The notes under the pieces are model-generated. The model saw nothing but the letters and a program-made list of their open reading frames with translations. It searched no databases and had not been told where the DNA came from. A stretch of DNA of 64,000 nt from Bromus sterilis (taxonomy: Eukaryota > Streptophyta > Magnoliopsida > Poales > Poaceae). The position numbers and the translations under genes were made by a program. The stretch covers positions 231,529,782-231,593,781 of the forward strand of contig OX465600.1 of assembly GCA_950022295.1 (NCBI GenBank). Direction: 5' to 3'. Positions 45,517 through 59,200 of this stretch are shown here, one piece after another; positions within the stretch are counted from its first letter, which is position 1; every line of letters starts with the position of its first letter.

Positions 45517-48500
45517 TGTAAGGCCCGATATGCGGTACTGTTCCAGATCTAGATTTTTCCATCCAGATCCGGGGACAAAGCACATATCGGTCCCACCGCG
45601 ACATATGACAAAGCCATATGCCTCGGATTTCCAACATGATATCACAACATTACAGCTATATGGATACAACATCTCATACAATCGGCATACAACTGCCTTA
45701 AATACAATACATCAGCGTAAGTTACAAGTCTGTGTACAGACTACAATCAAATGCCTAGTGGCAAAGAGAAAAACATCGATCCCCATAACCACACGGGTCA
45801 AAGCCCTCCATCGGGATCCGCCTAACTAGTCGTCGTCGAGTCTCCACGTGAAACGTCGATCACTATATCTATTGTCGATCAAGAACCCTGAAAAGAGTTT
45901 GGGGTAGTATCATGAGTACAGAAGTACTCAGCATCTAACTGTAGTGGTCAACTGACCCAGCAAGGACTTAATCACTCGTCATTTTAGGACAACTAGTAGT
46001 TTACGGTAAGGATGGGGTAAGTGGTGAGGTTGCTGCCACACTAGCATTTATGAAGTGGCTAACGATCTAGAGAGTAAGATAAGAACCAAGCATTCGATGA
46101 GGAATCGCCTCTAACAAGTCTTTCTGTCAACTACTTACGCAAGCATAACACCTATCCTATCCTAGTCCTCCTCTTCGCATCCCGACGAAGAAGAAGCAGT
46201 CAAGGCACACATACGTTGATCAAGTTATATTAAGATTATCTCAGTTGTTGTTGTCTATGAATAAGGAGTAGGTCTCAAGTCATCCATAACCGTGGACACG
46301 GCTTCTCGAAAAGATTTAACCCTGCAGGGGTGTACCAACTGCCCATTCCAAGGTTCCACATGCACGCCCATCTCTCTCTGTTGCTACCCATCATAGGCAA
46401 CCATTTTATGATTTAGTTCCGAGAGATCCGAAACGACAGGTCCCTCAATCTTGCTAACAACGAACAAATCTGGGTGCCCCCCGGTGAGTCGACATCCAAC
46501 TCAAAAGCCGGCCGCGCTCTCGAATTGGCCTCTACCGTCTGGAAGAGGTCGGGTCAGCTATCCAAACTATGTGGGAAGCCCCCTAGCTCCCTGGGGTGGA
46601 CCAACAAGAGAAACCATGGCTCCGGTGGCCCAAGTTATTTTAAAGAATATCTACCAGGAGCGACCCAACAGACACACACACGGTTTTCAAATGGTAAAAT
46701 CAGCTTGGGCCACCACTAGAAATGTTTGAAGCTAGATAGGTAAGAAAAGGGGACCCCATAAAATCCCACACGCGGTTAGGCACGCTCAGTATTAAAACCA
46801 ATACCCGGAACTCGGGCCCTAGGTGACTCGAATGGAACGAAGCATCGGGGCGGGATAGCCTAGACCTTCCATCCTTCGTCGAATATAGTCAACATTTATA
46901 ATAATCATATCATCAACAACAATATAATACTGTGATAGCCCAAACCAAAAGTAAAAGGGTAACATCGTAGCATCCTAAGCATGCATACTAAGCAGGGGTG
47001 AGCAACGAGCAATAGTAACATAGTAGTACAAGGTTTGCTGGGAGGGGACATGGCTGTATCAGTTTGAGAGAGGCAGTAAACATGTGGTAGGATCAAACAT
47101 CAAACCTATCCTAGACTAGCATGCAAACCGCTGGTTGAAATAGAATGGATCATAAGTAATGTATAGTCCCTGCCTATTGATAAGTCGGGTTCCGAAGGTG
47201 TAGTTGATCGCAAGCTCGCATCGTCTCCGAGAGGTACCCGCAGAAGCACACAAGAAGGAAACACTGGAAAAGGAAATCATCGAGCAAGCATATATTACTA
47301 TGTAGAAATCACGAGCAAGCATCAACAAGAAGGAAACACGAGACATCGCACCTACCGTCGAGAGCGGTTACTAACATGTTAAGTGGAGCATTCGTCACAC
47401 ACGACGATACCACACGTTTACAAGGGTTCAAGTTGTTTAGCTACCCAAGATGAGAAAAGGTTGTTAACATGGCATCTCACTCAAGCATGGCATAGCACAC
47501 AAACATGAAAAGAGGTGAAGCCTAAGGTAAACTATCTATGCTAGTCAATTTAAGTGAGGCACAATCCTAAACATGGCATCCACTAAGTACCTCACGACAA
47601 AATGGAATTTTGTACTGTTCTGCCCTAAACCATATTTTAGGTTGGTTAACAATAGCAAAAAATAGTATAAACACAAAGTACACGAAAAACTAATCAAGTT
47701 ACATATAAAGAACACTCCAAACGGAGTTACGGTTAAAAAGATACAAGCAAAACAAGTTTGGAGCACAATCTTCCCACATCAGGAACCACACATTAGAGCA
47801 ATGCATAAACATGATAATGAATGCAAACATGCTCACAAATGATATTCAACTAAATTAGACATGACAAGGAAGGCATGACGAAAGGAATCAAGCAAATAGG
47901 CATCATGAACAACTAAATATAGCCCAAGCAAAATGCAATAAAACATTACTTGTCTATGACTTAGTGGAAATCAGGAAAACATGGCAGAAACTGTTATATT
48001 TATGCTGTATAAACAGGGGTAAAACTATATTCAAATGTGCAGAAACATGACATAGCAATAAATGATCATGGAGTAGGCATGATGATGATCAGGTACAAAC
48101 AAGAATCAAGGTCATAGGCATAACAGATCAAAAGATATTAAACGTGCAACATGGCATCGGAAAGTTACAGACTTAGTGAAAAACAGAGGTGGTTTTCAAA
48201 AACAGTGGCATAGCAACTTGGAGCTCAAATATAACTATGACCAGGGATGCTAAAATGTCAATTCAATACATATAATGCAAGTAGACATGATGCTTAACAG
48301 TACGCAACAAGAATTAATGCAATAGGCCTCATGGATGTGTCACAATCATCAAGCAAACTTGCAATAAAATAACAACAGCACCACTTAACAGAAATTAGCA
48401 GCAGTTAACAGCCTGATGCCCACTTCAACATAGATTTGCACCATCAATATGACCTCAAATCAAAATGCTCACAAAAGATGGATTGAAGTACACACAATTC

Positions 48501-49143
48501 TAAACATTTTTCCTTTTGGGCGCAACATCATCCGGTCTACGGTTCATTCGCAAATTACTACGCGAAACTGGATAAAATACTACATCTCAGGGACTTAGCA
48601 GAATAATAAATATAGAAAAAAGTAAAAAGAGAAAAGAAAAAAAAGGTCGGGCCTCTCACCATGGGCCTCCGCCCATCTGGCATGGAGAGGCCGGCGGCTT
48701 CTGCTGGGCCGCGCGACCCGTGGGAAGACGTGGTGGCTCGGGCCACCGGACCTGGCCGGCCCACGGTGGCGTCTGGCTCGACCTCACCGGCCCGAGTTGC
48801 TGCGGTGGTTGACGGCCGGCGGCGCCGGTGTCGATCTCTGGTGAGGAGGGCGAGGGGCGCGGTGGCACAGGGGCACAGGAGGGGCGCTGAGCGACGGATC
48901 CCGCCGGATCTTGGCCGGCTGCGCGCTGCAGGACGCCGGGGCGAGCTCGTGGAGGGCGGCGTCCGAGCTCGGCTCGAGCATCCATGGCGGACCGGCTCCA
49001 GGACAGAAGGAGAGAGGAGGTGAGGGGAGATAGAGAGGGGAGAGGTAAGAGGAGAGGAGCGGCAGGGGTGCGACCTGCGGGGGCGGCGGCCGCGGCGGCT
49101 CGCCTGCGTCTGCCCAGAGGGAGGCGGCGGCGGCCTCGGCCTC
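45517..49143 (-). repeat. X 3' LTR, larger part
   Basis: Begins TGTAAGGCCCGATATGCGG and aligns with the solo LTR at 39224 onward over most of its length, with indels after about 47930. The GC-rich stretch 48650-49143 gives overlapping frames without known domains. No gene seen. Confidence 0.88.
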
Positions 49144-52100
49144 TGTAACACCCTCAGTATATGTAACAATAATCACTGTCACTGTGGATCATCACTGTTG
49201 CTAATCACTGTTGCTCCCTATCCTTAATCAAAATTTGTTCTGATCATATTCAAATCCATGATGTGTGGTAATCAAAACCCAAGGCCCCATGTGCCTTGAT
49301 CACTTGGAATCAAACCCAAACCCTAAACCTTTTCAAATGAAAATAAAAACAATGTGGCAAATCAAAGCTTGGCCAAAAATGATGAACCTAATTTTGATAA
49401 ATGCCTAAAATTGATAGAACCATGTTAGACTAACTTTGAGTATTTGTTGGTCCATAGAAAAATGCAAACAATCGAAAACAGTAGCTTAAAAACCCCACTT
49501 TGAGTATTTATTAATTAAAAGAAATTTCAAAGGAATTTATATATGCCCCAAACCTTTTATATCCCTGATATGGGGTATAGACTTGATTTACAAACACCTA
49601 ACACAATTTACAAAAATGTAGAAGCTAACAAAACAATTGCAAACAAAAAGACAGAAAAGAAAAATAAAAGAAAAGGAAACAAAACCTAAACTACGCCTGG
49701 GGCAAGGCCCACTCCCCCCCCCCCGCACCTGTTCGACCCACTCCCAGCCCACCCCGCCCCCTCCTTCTTCCTACCGTACAGGGAGGGGCGTGGCGCACAT
49801 CCGGGCGGCCACGGCCGCGGCCATCTCTGTGGGAGCCATCCACGGTGACCCCCGCGTGGATAAGGGCCAACCGGTCGCCCCTCGCACCCAACCCTAACCC
49901 TAGGTCGCAGTCCCCCTCTCCCCTGTGAGTTCTCCCTCGCGCCCGAACGCTCCCCGTGGTGGTCCTTGCCGCCGACGTGCGTCGTCGTGGCCACCGTGCC
50001 TCCCAGGACCAGCCGAGGTGTCCACGGGCGCCGTCGTCGACGTCCACACCACCTCGCCGCAGGAATCCAGCCGGGATGCCTCGCCCACGCCGAATTGCCG
50101 TCGTCTTCTACCTCGGGTCGCTGGAGTGGCAACCGAAATCCATCTACCCCGTGTTTCCATCGAGCCGACTGCCGCCCCCTACCCTCCACTGTGAGCTCCC
50201 GCGTCGGCTCCCTCCCTCTCTTTCTCCGTTTCCGCCGTTCCTAGGCCGCCCGTGGGCATGGCCGCCATGGACGAAGCCTGCGCTGGCCGCGCCCAGGCTC
50301 CCCTGTACGCTCACCATTCCCGCGCCCAGCCCGCGCTCTGGCCGCGCTCTGCGGCAACCCCGCACGCGCGCCTGGCTGAGCGTGGCCTCGCCTCACTCCC
50401 TCGTCATGGCTCCGGCTACCGCGTCCCCCTTGGTCGCTGCCCTCCGGCCATGGTCGGGCCGTGTTGTGGTCGCGCGAGCTCATCCTGCTGCTGGCCGCGC
50501 CCAGCCCCTCGGTGGCACCGCCGGCCATCCTGCTGCCGGCCGCCCCCGTGCCCGCTCCAGCCGCCGTCCCCTTGCACGCCGCCGTGGCCGCGCTCCGGCG
50601 TGTGCTGCGTGCCCGTGTGCTTAGCCGTGGGGCTAATCCCCATTAGCACTAACCCCCCTCTATTAGTAGAGACACTTACACATGGGCCCAACCCCCTCTT
50701 AACAAACCTGCCTAATTAGAGTAAATAGATAACCCCTGGGTCTCTTACAGATGGGTCCCATGCCTTTTAAAATAAAATAAAACAGATATTTAGTTATGTG
50801 TTTATGACAACTGGGTCCCACTTGTAAGTATTTAAATAAAATGAATTTATAATAATATCAGTGTGTGACATGTGGGCCCTGGCCCTATTTAAATTGATTA
50901 AATGTTTTTATTATCACTGTGAGTCTGACTAGTAGGACCCACTGGTCAGGTTTGACCAGTCAACCCCTCTGTGGATAATGTTGCATTTTATTAATAAAGA
51001 AAATCTAGAAAATGATTTAAATGATTAACATTTTAAAATTCAATATCTTTTAAACCGTAAGTCAGATTAAAAAACTTTATACATGAAAATTGATCAGAAA
51101 AATATAACGGCTAAGAATACGCTGCCCGTATGTCCACCAGCCCCCTCTAGCATACAGAACCCGAGACATTCCCCTCCGGTTGCACTATTCGGTAATCGCC
51201 CGGGAGCCGGTTAAATTCTCGTTTCGTCTGCAACGTGTAGCACCGCGTTAGTTCACCTCTAGCTTAAACGTTTGCCATGTCTTGTATTTGTATTGCTATT
51301 CTTGCCGTGTATTTATTTTTCTTCCCCCTCTCTTATTGTCCGGTAGTCTCGCCGTCCACTGCTGATGCCGCTGTGATCGACTACTTCGTCGACGACCCTA
51401 CCCCTACCCGCGGGCTTCCAGGAAAGCAGAGCCATTCTCTTCCCGAGATATCGCCTACCTTTCCGTAATTTCTTGAACTAGGCATTGTTACTGCTGCTGC
51501 TACATTACCATCCTATTCAATTGCATAGCCTGATTTTGTCGCCCCTTGTTGTACCTTCTTTATCCTATGCTGCCTGCTATATCTATATATTATATTCAGC
51601 AGTGAGCCCTGCGCATTGTTAGCTTGGATTAGATAGCGGGTCGTGGCCACTCATGGGAGTGATGCGGATACAAAATATATACAACTGCAGAAGGTACGGA
51701 TCAATGCAGACGCCCTAACCTACAACGGCGAGACTCTGCCGAGTCGCTTCGAGTTTGACTTACGAGTGGACGAACTCGTATTTCACTCTCGTCGTCTCAG
51801 TAGCGTAGCATCACCGGGATGATACGAGGTTTACCTCTTTAGTTCATTCCGCTGATGTCTCTGTCAAACCTCTTTAAGTGTGCCATCGAGGGTGATACCT
51901 CCTGGTTTCACTTAATGGTAGGCACTCGAATCAACTGGTGTCCTTATAGGTAAGAGTCGGGCGACCCAACGGTGCCCGCGAGCTGTATATTGTCGGGAGC
52001 GACAGGGAGGGTACGACCGACGTTACTGGCGTGCTTGGCCCCTGACCGTATCTCGCGAGAGTTACCAAACCACGAAAGTCGAGCTCTCCCAAGAGCACAC

Positions 52101-53535
52101 AAGAGATAAGGTAAGGAGTCGATTCACCTTGTTGGTAACCGCAGAGAATTGGTGGGACGACAGGGCAGGCACTGATGTACTGGTGGTCCTGACTGCTGTC
52201 GTTGTCCGCGGGTCAGTTAAGTCGAGGCAACGATAACGGTTGTCACGCAGGTTAACTAAAATGCTAAATGGTTCAGTGGATGACTTGAGAGGCCGCAAAG
52301 GCCTGTACGCACTACCTTCACGTGGGATAAGGAGTTATTGGCTCCCCTGCGTCGTATTTTGTCCGAAAGCTCTAAAGACGTCAGCAGTACCGCGGCCTAC
52401 GCCGGGAAGTGGTGTCTTCTTCGTCCGGGCGGTTATTTGGATTTGATTTTGCTTCACCGGCCAGCCACGCACCGTGCAGGAGCGTGAAGGGTGAGGGTTC
52501 CTAGACCCTTGATCGCATAGGATATAGTCTGGCGGATGGCCTCTCTGTTGAGCCAATGATGAGCTGCGTCGTGTCGCATAGCTTTGGTGGAGTGTTCCCT
52601 AACAAGGTTCCCACCACCCTGGAGATCCGATCGTGCAGGCTGAACAGTAGTGCACCCCTGCAGGGAGTTTAATCTATTCGAATAGCCGTGTCCACGGTAA
52701 CAGGACGCTTTATGCTGAAGCTGGATCTTACCACTACAAACTACTACTATTAAACTGTATGGTTCCGGGTTTTCTTCCTCGCAGGGAAGTCGAGGAGGGG
52801 AACTCGAAGGCATTATTATTATTAATCATTACAACTTACTATTATACAATGCTGCTGCAACTTCTGCTTCATTGTTACTTTATACTTTATATGAATTGTT
52901 GGCTGATTCTATCCTTGTGCTGCAAGACATGTCAGAAGATGCTAGTCTTCGATAGGCCTAGCTTCATACCCTTATTCTGATTTCTACCTTGCAGCCCACC
53001 ATATACAGCCTCCCCTTTCCATTTGATACAAATGCATAAATGCTTAGTAGCGGACGTAAGACTCGCGGGTATGCTAGATACTCACCCTTGCTTTATTTCC
53101 CCCTTTATGTTTTTCCTGATCGGCCGGTGTAGTCGACGTTGGAGACTTGGAGTCCAGGAGCAGGAGATCCCCGATGCCGACCACCGCAACATGGAGATTC
53201 CCGATGCCTTCTACGACGCCGAGTTCCCCGTTGACCAGGAGTAGTTTGGAGGTTCCCCGGCAGGATGCCTCGCCTTTTCGATCTGCTGTTATTTGTGCTA
53301 GCCTTCTTAAGGCAACCTTGTATTCTTGTGTCTGTACTCAGATAGTTTTGCTTCCGCTAATTTTGTGCTCTCGAGCTATTGTATTCGAGCCCTCGTGGCC
53401 CCTGGCGTGTATTAAACAGCTTGTATTATTTTATTTGTAGAGTTGTGTTGTGATATCTTACCGCGAGTCCCTAATCTCGATCGTGTACCTTGTGTGTATG
53501 ATTACTGTACACGGTCTGATTTTGGGGGCGTCACA
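49144..53535 (+). repeat. Y 5' LTR
   Basis: 4392 bp. It contains a GC-rich leader (49730-50640), an AT-rich part, and two short acidic frames: VIDYFVDDPTPTRGLPGK (51373-51426) and EIPDAFYDAEFPVDQE-stop (about 53195-53244). It is longer than the 3' LTR owing to indels near 50530-50590 and 51990-52060. Confidence 0.9.
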
Positions 53536-53555
53536 AGTTGGTATCAGAGCCGACT
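53536..53555 (+). promoter_or_regulatory. Y primer-binding site, tRNA-iMet
   Basis: AGTTGGTATCAGAGCCGA directly after the LTR end. Confidence 0.9.
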
Positions 53556-56256
53556 TCCTGTAGGTAACCCCCTTCCAACTCCTTGGTCGAAGTCGAGTCT
53601 AGTCCTTGCAAAACTACTTTACTAACAGTGTCGTGTGGCTTATCGGCCCACGTCGCAAACTGGGATGGTATTAGGATCTTTTACTCCGTACCTTTACTCT
53701 GGGAATCGGATCTCTCTTCTCTTTCGGGTTAAAGATTTTGCTAACTCTGACCTTAGGATCTCGTGACTACTTCCTCTCGGAGACCCCTCATTCCAAATGA
53801 TGGCTTGCTTCACCTGAAGATTCCGAAGATTACCCTTCGATAAATTACCGGGGACCTACGTGTTCATCGCCTTTGCAATCCCCTGCCCCTGAAAAGAATG
53901 TATGGATAGTTACATACACCTTCCGTTTTTCCATTCGATCTCAGTTGCTCTTGTTAATACAAGATACCCCTTAATATTCTTCGTTTTTTCGAAAATCATT
54001 TGTCCCTACTACTTTGCAGCTTCTTTTCACCCTGCGGATAATTCCTCACATTTATCGAGGATCCGTTCATCCCCAGTGGTTCATATGATTCCCATAATAC
54101 TTTGAAATACTATTCAATCTCGCGACAATCTTCAGCAGCCTACTGCTTTGGGGATTCTTCTTATCTGCTTGCACTATGATTAATCCCTTTGATGACCTCC
54201 CTTGGCATTGCCATACTGATCTGTTGAATCATCGTGTGTGCTAATGCACGCAACCATCCGTTGATCCCTATGGATTCATTCTTCCGTCTCAGACGTCATT
54301 CTAGACATGAGCTGGATATCGGTAAATCAAACCTTGATTGATTGTCCGACTAATTCCATTCAACTTACTCATCCTTCGATCAGAGTCTCTGCTTCCGATC
54401 CTTCATTCTGGAAATCATCATTCCTTTGAAATTAAGCATCGAAATATTCAGCTGCTTCTGCCATCTAATGCCTTTGTATTCTTTCTCCTTATGTTTGAGT
54501 GCCGATACTCGCACCAGATTCTCTGTATGCCGCCTGACCTTTTTTGTGGATTACTACCTGCCGTTCCCATTGTGTCCTAAATCATTGACGAGCATCCCCT
54601 GATACGAAATGCCTTTTGCGAACGGTATCATCTGCTCCATGTCATCATCCTTCTACTTCAAACTTGTATCTCTTGTTCCTATTGTTTGTCGTATAGATTC
54701 GTAAAATGTCCCTATGGGTTGTATCTATGCTTCCTCCATCTGTGTGAACCCATGAACTTCTACGGGTCTTACTCTACCGGTGTTATGCCAGATAAACTTT
54801 TGAACGCTACAAATTCATCGACAGCGAGAAGTGAATGAGAGGCTATGCATGAAAGAAGTGGGAGTCGACCTTGAACTTGGGTTCATGCCCATGGATACGA
54901 TGTAGAACTTATCATGAAAGCTTCTCGTAAAGATAATTCTCCCCTTGGTATGAATTCTGCCGCACCTATGATCCACCATTCTACCTTCGAGTAATACCCC
55001 TGGTATCTCGACTATATCATGCCTTTGCACTACATCTTATGAATTGTGATAAAAAATTCCTAACCCTGTCATAGCCATTTCATGGTTCTGGGTTGTTGTC
55101 AACTGAGAACATCGAATACCTTTTGCTTCACCATTCCTTTCGCTTGATGTCGCCGTTGTTCGATTGTATTTTCTTCAAACCTTTTGACATGATGTGTCGT
55201 GGTCATCATCGACATTTTGACTTCTCCCAAGTGTTACTTGGATGCATCGTGAGAAATACAATCCTTGCCCCTCGATGATATGTGTCATCATCGACAACAT
55301 CCTTGGACGCCCTGCCAATACAAACTTGGTCATGTATATCTTGCTCTGATATCCCTTTGGAAAAACATACACCCGATACTTGTGTATAATCACATTTTCC
55401 TTTCCATCGATCTGTTTAACCTTTCTTGTGATATAACTTATCGGAGCAGTGATAATTCCCTGCTGATGTAAACACTTCGGTGTACTACTTTGTCTGTACA
55501 ACCTGTTACTACTGTTGATAACATTTCGGTAACCACCGATGGACGAGAACTTTGCCTATTGGTCCGCCTCGTCTTAACAAGCAGGAAAATGGTTCTCTTT
55601 GTCCCTCGCCCTTGGTACCGACGTTGTTGCCGACATAGCTTACAACATGTTCTCTGTCTTACCTTGGAACTTGATCGCATTGTTTGTCACCACCCTTCTT
55701 ATTCAATGTGGGCCCATAACCCACAGTTCCACAGGATCAAAACCTGACTCTCTTGAACCTTTCTGTTCTCGAGGTTATTCCTCTTGTTTGACCTCGTATG
55801 CCACTCACGAGTCCTTTGCCTTGAGATATTCAGTGCGATATCAGACTCAGTGCTTATGCCTGATACTCTGGACCCCTTTTCCTCCTCCGTTATCATCGTG
55901 GAATGAGTGCATATCCGCTTGAAAACTTCTCACGCCTTCTTTTGTTTCTCTCGATGTATCTCCCTAAGTTTAACTCGTGAGATACTTTGTACCTTCTCCC
56001 CTTGGACCGTCTCGATTGATTGACCTTGTACCGATCCAACCCCCTCAATTTTTCCCCTAACCTATTCTTAGGTACGATGCAGCCCCAAAAGAAGGATGAC
56101 AACTCGTCGAGATGCACTGATGCAGAGAAATGAAGACGTCAACGAAAACGATAAACTTCTTCGAGGAGGACAACAAGCACTGGAAGAATCGTTAGAATAC
56201 GAAACCCGAAACCTTGCCCCTTACACTACTTTGAATTCTCGAGACGAGAATTCTTT
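53556..56256 (+). pseudogene. Y interior, degenerate chromovirus remnant
   Basis: No frame exceeds about 110 codons. One landmark is readable: DVILDMSWISVNQTLIDC at about 54289-54342, which matches the second conserved protease segment of chromoviruses (DVILGMDWLSK...IDC type). A downstream MPPDLFCGLL segment is in the position of the PR-RT linker. RT, RNase H and integrase are not recognisable. Either the copy is very old or it descends from a non-autonomous lineage. Confidence 0.55.
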
Positions 56257-56271
56257 TTAGTGGGGGAGATT
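56257..56271 (+). promoter_or_regulatory. Y polypurine tract
   Basis: TTAGTGGGGGAGATT immediately before the 3' LTR. Confidence 0.8.
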
Positions 56272-59200
56272 TGTAACACCCTCAGTATATGTAACAATAA
56301 TCACTATCACTGTGGATCATCACTGTTGCTAATCACTGTTTTTCCCTGTCCTTAATCAAACTTTGTTTTCATCATATTCAAATCCATGATGTGTGGTGAT
56401 CAAAACCCAAGGCCCCATGTGCCTTGATCACTTGGAATCAAACCCAAACCCTAAACCTTTTTAAATGAAAATAAAAACAATGTGCAAAATCAAAGCTTGG
56501 CCAAAAATGATGAAACTAATTTTTTAAATGCCTAAAATTGATAGAACCATGTTAGAATAACTTTGGGTATTTTTTCATACATAGAAAAATGCAAACAATC
56601 CAAAACAGTATCTTAAAAACCCCACTTTGAGTATTTATTAATTAAAAGAAATTTCAAAGGAATTTATATATTCCCCCAAACCTTTTATATCCCTGATATG
56701 GGGTATAGACTTGATTTACAAACACCTAACACAATTTACAAAAATGCAGAAGCTAACAAAACAATTGCAAACAAAAAGACAGAAAAGAAAAATAAAAGAA
56801 AAGGAAACAAAACCTAAACTACGCCTGGGGCAAGGCCCACTCCCCCCCCCACCTGTTCGGCCCACTCCCAGCCCACCCCGCCCCCTTCTTCTTCCTACCG
56901 TACAGGGAGAGGCGTGGCGCACATCCGGGCGGCCACGGCCGCGGCCATCGTCGTGGCAGCCATCCAAGGTGACCCCGGCATGGATAAGGGCCAACCTGTC
57001 GCCCCTCGCACCCAACCCTAACCCTAGGTCGCAGTCCCCCTCTCCCCAGTGAGTTCTCCCTCACGCCCGAACGCTCCCCGTGGTGGTCCTTGCCGCCGAC
57101 GTGCGTCGTCGTGGCCACCGTGCCTCTCAGGAGCAGCCGAGGTGTCCAGGGGCGCCGTCGTCGACGACCACGCCACCTCGCCGCAGGAATCCAGCCGGGA
57201 CGCCTCGCCCACGCCGAATTGCCATCGTCTTCTACCTCGGGTCGCCGGAGTGGCAACCAAAATCCAGCCACCCCGTGCCTCCATCGAGCCGACTGCCGCC
57301 CCCTACCCTCCACTGTGAGCTCCCGCGTCGGTTCCCTCCCTCTCTTTCGCCGTTTCCGCCGTTCCTAGGCCGCCCGTGGGCATGGCCGCCATGGCCGAAG
57401 CCTGCGCTGGCCGCGCCAGGCTCCCATGTACGCTCACCATTCCCTCTCCCAGCCCGCGCTCTGGCCGCGCCTTGCGGCAACCCCGCACACGCACCTGGCC
57501 GAGTGTGTCCTCGCCTCGTGCCCTCGTCATGGCTCTGGCTATCGCGGCCCCCTCGGTCGCTGCCCTCCGGCCATGGCCGGACCATGCTGTGGTCGCGCGC
57601 GAGCTCGTCCTGCTGCTGGCCGCGCCCAGCCCCTCGGTGGCGCCGCAGGCCAGCCTGCTGCCGGCCGCCCGCTTGCACGGCGTCGTGGCCATGCTCTGGC
57701 GTGTGCTGCGTGCCCGTGTGCTTAGTCTTGGGGCTAATCCCCATTAGCACTAACCCCCCTCTATCAGTAGAGACACTTACACATGGTCCCAACCCCCTCC
57801 TAACAAACCTGCCTAATTAGAGTAAATAGATTACCCCTGGGTCTCTTACAGATGGGTCCCATGCCTTTTAAAATAAAATAAAACAGATATTTAGTTATGT
57901 GTGTATGACAACTGGGTCCACTTGTAAGTATTTAAATAAAATGAATTTATAATAATATCATGACATGTGGGCCTGGCCCTATTTAAATTGATAAAATCTT
58001 TTTATTATCACTGTGAGTCTGACCAGTGTGACCCACTGGTCAGGTTTGACCAGTCAACCCCTCTGTGGATAATGTTGCATTTTATTAATAAAGAAAATCC
58101 AGAAATTGATTTAAATGATTTAAAATTTACAATTCAATATCTTTTAAACCGTAAGTCAGATTAAAAAAATTATACATTAAAATTAATCAGAAAAATATAA
58201 CGGTTAAGAATACGCTACCCGTATGTCCACCAGCCCCCCTCTAGCATACCGAACCAGAGACTTTCCCCTCCGGTTGCACTGTTCGGTAATCGCCCGGGAG
58301 CCGGTAAAATTGCCGGTTAAATTCCCGTTTCGTCTGCAACGTGTAGCACCGCGTTAGTTCGCCTCTAGCTTAAATGTTTGCCAGGTCTTGTATTTGTATT
58401 GCTATTATTTTCGTGTATTTATTGTTCTTCCCCCTCTCTTATTGTCCGGTAGTCTCGACGTCCGCTGATGATGCCCCTGTGATCGACTACTTCGTCGACG
58501 ACCCTACCCCTACCCGCGGGCTTCCAGGCAAGCAGAGTCATTCTCTTCCCCAGATATCGCCTACCTTTCCGTACTTTCTTGCACTAGGCATTGTTACTGC
58601 TGCTGCTACGTTACCATCGTATTCAATTGCATAGCCTGATTTTATCGCCCCTTGTTGTACCTTCTTTATCCTATGCTTCCTGCTATATCTATATATTATA
58701 TTCATCAGTGAGCCATGCGCGTTGTTAGCTAGGATTAGATAGCGGGTCGTGGCCACTCAGTGGTGTGACGCGGATACAAAATATATACACTACAACAGGT
58801 ACGGATCAATGCAGACGCCCTAGGGAACCTACAACGGCGAGACTTTGCCAAGTCGCTTCGAGTTTGACTGACGAGTGGCCGAACTCGTATTTCACTCTCG
58901 TCGGCTCATTAGCATTGCATCACCGGGATGATACGAGGTTTACCTCTTTAGTTCATTCCGCTGATGTCTCTGTCAAACCTCTTTAAGTGTGCCATCGAGG
59001 GTGATGCCTCCTGGTTTCACTTAATGGTAGGCACTCGAACCAACTGGTGTCCTTAATGGTAAGAGTCGGGCGACCCAACTGTCTTATGTCGCGAGAGTTA
59101 CCAAACCACGAAAGTCGAGCTCTACCAAGAGCACAACCGAGATAAGGTAGGGAGTCGCTTCACCTTGTTGGTAACCGCAGAGACTTGGTGGGACGACAGG

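Noticed and set aside
49637..50719. Several 90-220 codon frames, repeated at 56711-57820
   Set aside because: These are the paired LTR leaders of element Y. The predicted peptides diverge in frame between the two copies and are low in complexity.
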